Origin: a bacterium
GTDB lineage: Bacteria > Latescibacterota > UBA2968 > GCA-2709665
Reading direction: 5' to 3'
DNA: 6,702 nt
Assembly (NCBI GenBank): GCA_027619145.1
Contig: JAQCGA010000229.1
Location: forward strand, 1-6,702
Shown: positions 6,201 through 6,702 of the stretch, piece after piece
Position numbering within the stretch: the stretch's first letter is position 1
Layout of the letters: every line of letters starts with the position of its first letter
Made by a program: the position numbers and the translations under genes
The notes under the pieces: model-generated
What the model saw: only the letters and a program-made list of their open reading frames with translations
The model's database searches: none
What the model was told of the DNA's origin: nothing

Positions 6201-6702
6201 GAATCCGAGCGCGAGGCCATTGCCGCGCGTGGGCGCAACGCGGTGCTTGCAGGGCATACGTATGCCCACCGGGTGGACCAGATGGTGGAAGCGGTATTTG
6301 AGGCTGAGGCGGACGGAATTGCGAAATGTGTTGAGGAGAAAGAACGGGTGCCCGCGAGGTCTGGTCGAGTGTCTGTTGCGGAGAACCCGCCCGGGGAGGA
6401 TGCGGTTTGTGAATTGGCCGAGTACACGGGGGAACGCCCGGAGGTGGTACGGGAGCGGTTGCCCAAGGCGGGGGTTGCACTGGCGCAAGAGTGGAACCAG
6501 GGAGACCGCAATTCTGAGGTGGGGGTAGATGCATTTTATAAAGAGACAAATGAGTATTTGTACGATCTGACGCATTTTAACTATACGCCTATGTATACCG
6601 GTTGGCGGGGAGCGATTTACAATCTTTGCCAGCAGGTAAGCGAGTCGATGGCGGATTTCCAGGTGCTGGATTACGGTGGGGGGATTGGTACTACGCTGAT
6701 CG
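3225..6702 (+). CDS. Multidomain glycosyltransferase/methyltransferase fusion (GT4 - SAM MTase - CgeB-like GT - SAM MTase), 3' end outside window
   Basis: One uninterrupted frame of 1159 codons from ATG 3225 (AGGAG at 3211-3215) to the window edge. Residues 1-325 are a GT4-like GT-B glycosyltransferase: HN at 96-97, VRPGIHLEDY at 146-155 opening the second lobe, and EDGYNLGMLEAMATGMPVVA at 233-252; in the EX7E position the first acid is D234 and the second E242. Residues 330-465 are unassigned. Residues about 466-662 are a class I SAM methyltransferase: VVDIGSGTGYG at 494-504, acidic D519 after strand 2, FDTAVCFEAIEHI at 554-566 and VSTPN at 588-592. Residues about 694-1026 are a CgeB-like glycosyltransferase: DVGFVG at 881-886 and FNRSLNND at 931-938 followed by MRVYEAMCSGSLLLSDR with E945. 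Residues 1063-1095 look like a small helical module. From V1101 a second methyltransferase begins, with VLDYGGGIGTT at 1147-1157, where the window ends. Substrates are unknown. The flagellar context suggests a role in glycan synthesis and methylation on flagellin, but polysaccharide synthesis is also possible. No signal peptide or membrane segment is seen, so it is probably cytoplasmic. Confidence 0.9.
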   Translation, partial: MQNLRILTFNWHDPYLAMFSRVGHRVEVGDWMSRADGTTGWDLQKRPLPDNLSLIRDARQAAEMLRSGGCDLVLCHTVQDLAFVAPFDVPTVFLTHNALHNDAMNDPEQIQKIRSEVGRFLAGREGVFAAISPMKLKSWDLDGFVVRPGIHLEDYSGYTGKEAAALAVGNLFVERDFMLGYRYLREIVEGVPHKIVGKNPTLPQARKAESWEDLKGAYREYRGYVNTTVEAFEDGYNLGMLEAMATGMPVVALKNATSPIRDGENGYISDDTGRLRDRVKALLKDEVLARKLGQAARKTVAEMFSVDVFVQNWNEIFEACLSRAGRANRSAVSVKLTFGQEDVYPFTAADVSTFLSVPDLGRITVPALKLDRLGEAYLCDVFLYDLETDRQMVWQGLEVYLEGEAVRVAWPAFLAGLEEGVRAQVEQVVSAAVQEVVRQGVSGASVHVGLQEVAGFTPRVGEDRVTPGDARSDIFLHHAKRYAFARPFCKNKQVVDIGSGTGYGSQILARDATRVVSVDLSVDAHRYAARTFSGAPIHRLAGDIRAIGLRDGSFDTAVCFEAIEHIREHEDFLEEVCRLLRPDGTFVVSTPNKRYYDLPENENPYHVGMLELEAFRALLSRHFENVQVYGQKRMQTGASYYEAFDFRDGAREEDEVFVAVCREPRAGESTEMAQGRAPAVHVKGAQRAGRGRPLKVLVSQVSNPISAGRYVVDAFRQAHEVLTCGPVIDTDELAQWREAEKQHALKPPGAGEVEKMGLIARLARPCDIPMPRGQVDIQQALERLPKGWRPDLFVWVDSATGFLPMGLEKLDCPAACLVGDTHTGQMDWRLKYAQMFRDVFLMFNRQHIPNFQDAGCSRVHWLPGACDPKVHGRIEAEKSYDVGFVGQTHRQWHPHRVRLLERLVQAGFDVHIESKILEEMALFYSRSKIVFNRSLNNDLNMRVYEAMCSGSLLLSDRLPAESGLGDLFQDREHLVLYDEENLEEVARYYLEHESEREAIAARGRNAVLAGHTYAHRVDQMVEAVFEAEADGIAKCVEEKERVPARSGRVSVAENPPGEDAVCELAEYTGERPEVVRERLPKAGVALAQEWNQGDRNSEVGVDAFYKETNEYLYDLTHFNYTPMYTGWRGAIYNLCQQVSESMADFQVLDYGGGIGTTLI

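Noticed and set aside
3225..6702. Fusion as a sequencing artefact joining separate genes
   Set aside because: The frame stays the same through every domain boundary checked, no internal start with a strong Shine-Dalgarno sequence stood out at the junctions, and linkers rather than abrupt joins separate the modules. Read-level evidence would still be decisive.
1..6702. tRNA, rRNA, CRISPR array, insertion sequence, attachment site or integrase
   Set aside because: No cloverleaf-like segments, regular direct repeats, terminal inverted repeats flanking a transposase, or recombinase motifs were seen on either strand.

Overview
The window is a flagellar locus from a flagellated bacterium of moderate GC content. 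It reads left to right on the + strand: the 3' end of flgK, then flgL, fliW, csrA, a 286-base intergenic leader, and the first 1159 codons of a very large glycosyltransferase/methyltransferase fusion gene that runs off the right edge. The phylum cannot be fixed from this sequence. An adjacent fliW-csrA pair next to the hook-filament junction genes occurs in Bacillota, spirochaetes, Deltaproteobacteria-like groups and several uncultured phyla. The giant sugar/methyl-transfer fusion makes an uncultured or environmental lineage plausible, but that is inference.

Region 1-2938 is the structural and regulatory half. FlgK and FlgL are the two hook-filament junction proteins on which the flagellin filament is assembled. 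FliW and CsrA form the flagellin homeostasis switch known from Bacillus subtilis: CsrA represses translation of target mRNAs, and FliW, when released from flagellin, inhibits CsrA. flgL, fliW and csrA are separated by only 18 and 19 bases and each has its own Shine-Dalgarno sequence, so they look like one operon. A good sigma70-type promoter candidate lies in the 89-base flgK-flgL gap and could start it. FlgL is long (399 aa) because it carries a central insert resembling the flagellin hook IN motif.

Region 2939-3224 contains no convincing gene. It has a GC-rich stem-loop (3006-3034), a strikingly pyrimidine-rich, G-poor stretch (about 3035-3128) and, just before the next gene, two GGA trinucleotides 14 bases apart, one inside the Shine-Dalgarno sequence. 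No classical intrinsic terminator was found. This leader is a reasonable place for post-transcriptional control by the neighbouring CsrA or by Rho, but neither is shown.

Region 3225-6702 is one uninterrupted reading frame with four recognisable catalytic modules in order: a GT4-like GT-B glycosyltransferase, a class I SAM methyltransferase, a CgeB-like glycosyltransferase, and the start of a second class I SAM methyltransferase, cut by the window edge. Two stretches between them (residues about 330-465 and 1027-1100) are not assigned. Its position after flgK-flgL-fliW-csrA suggests that it builds or methylates a glycan on flagellin or another flagellar surface protein. This is the most unusual element in the window.

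No tRNA, rRNA, CRISPR array, insertion sequence or attachment site was seen.
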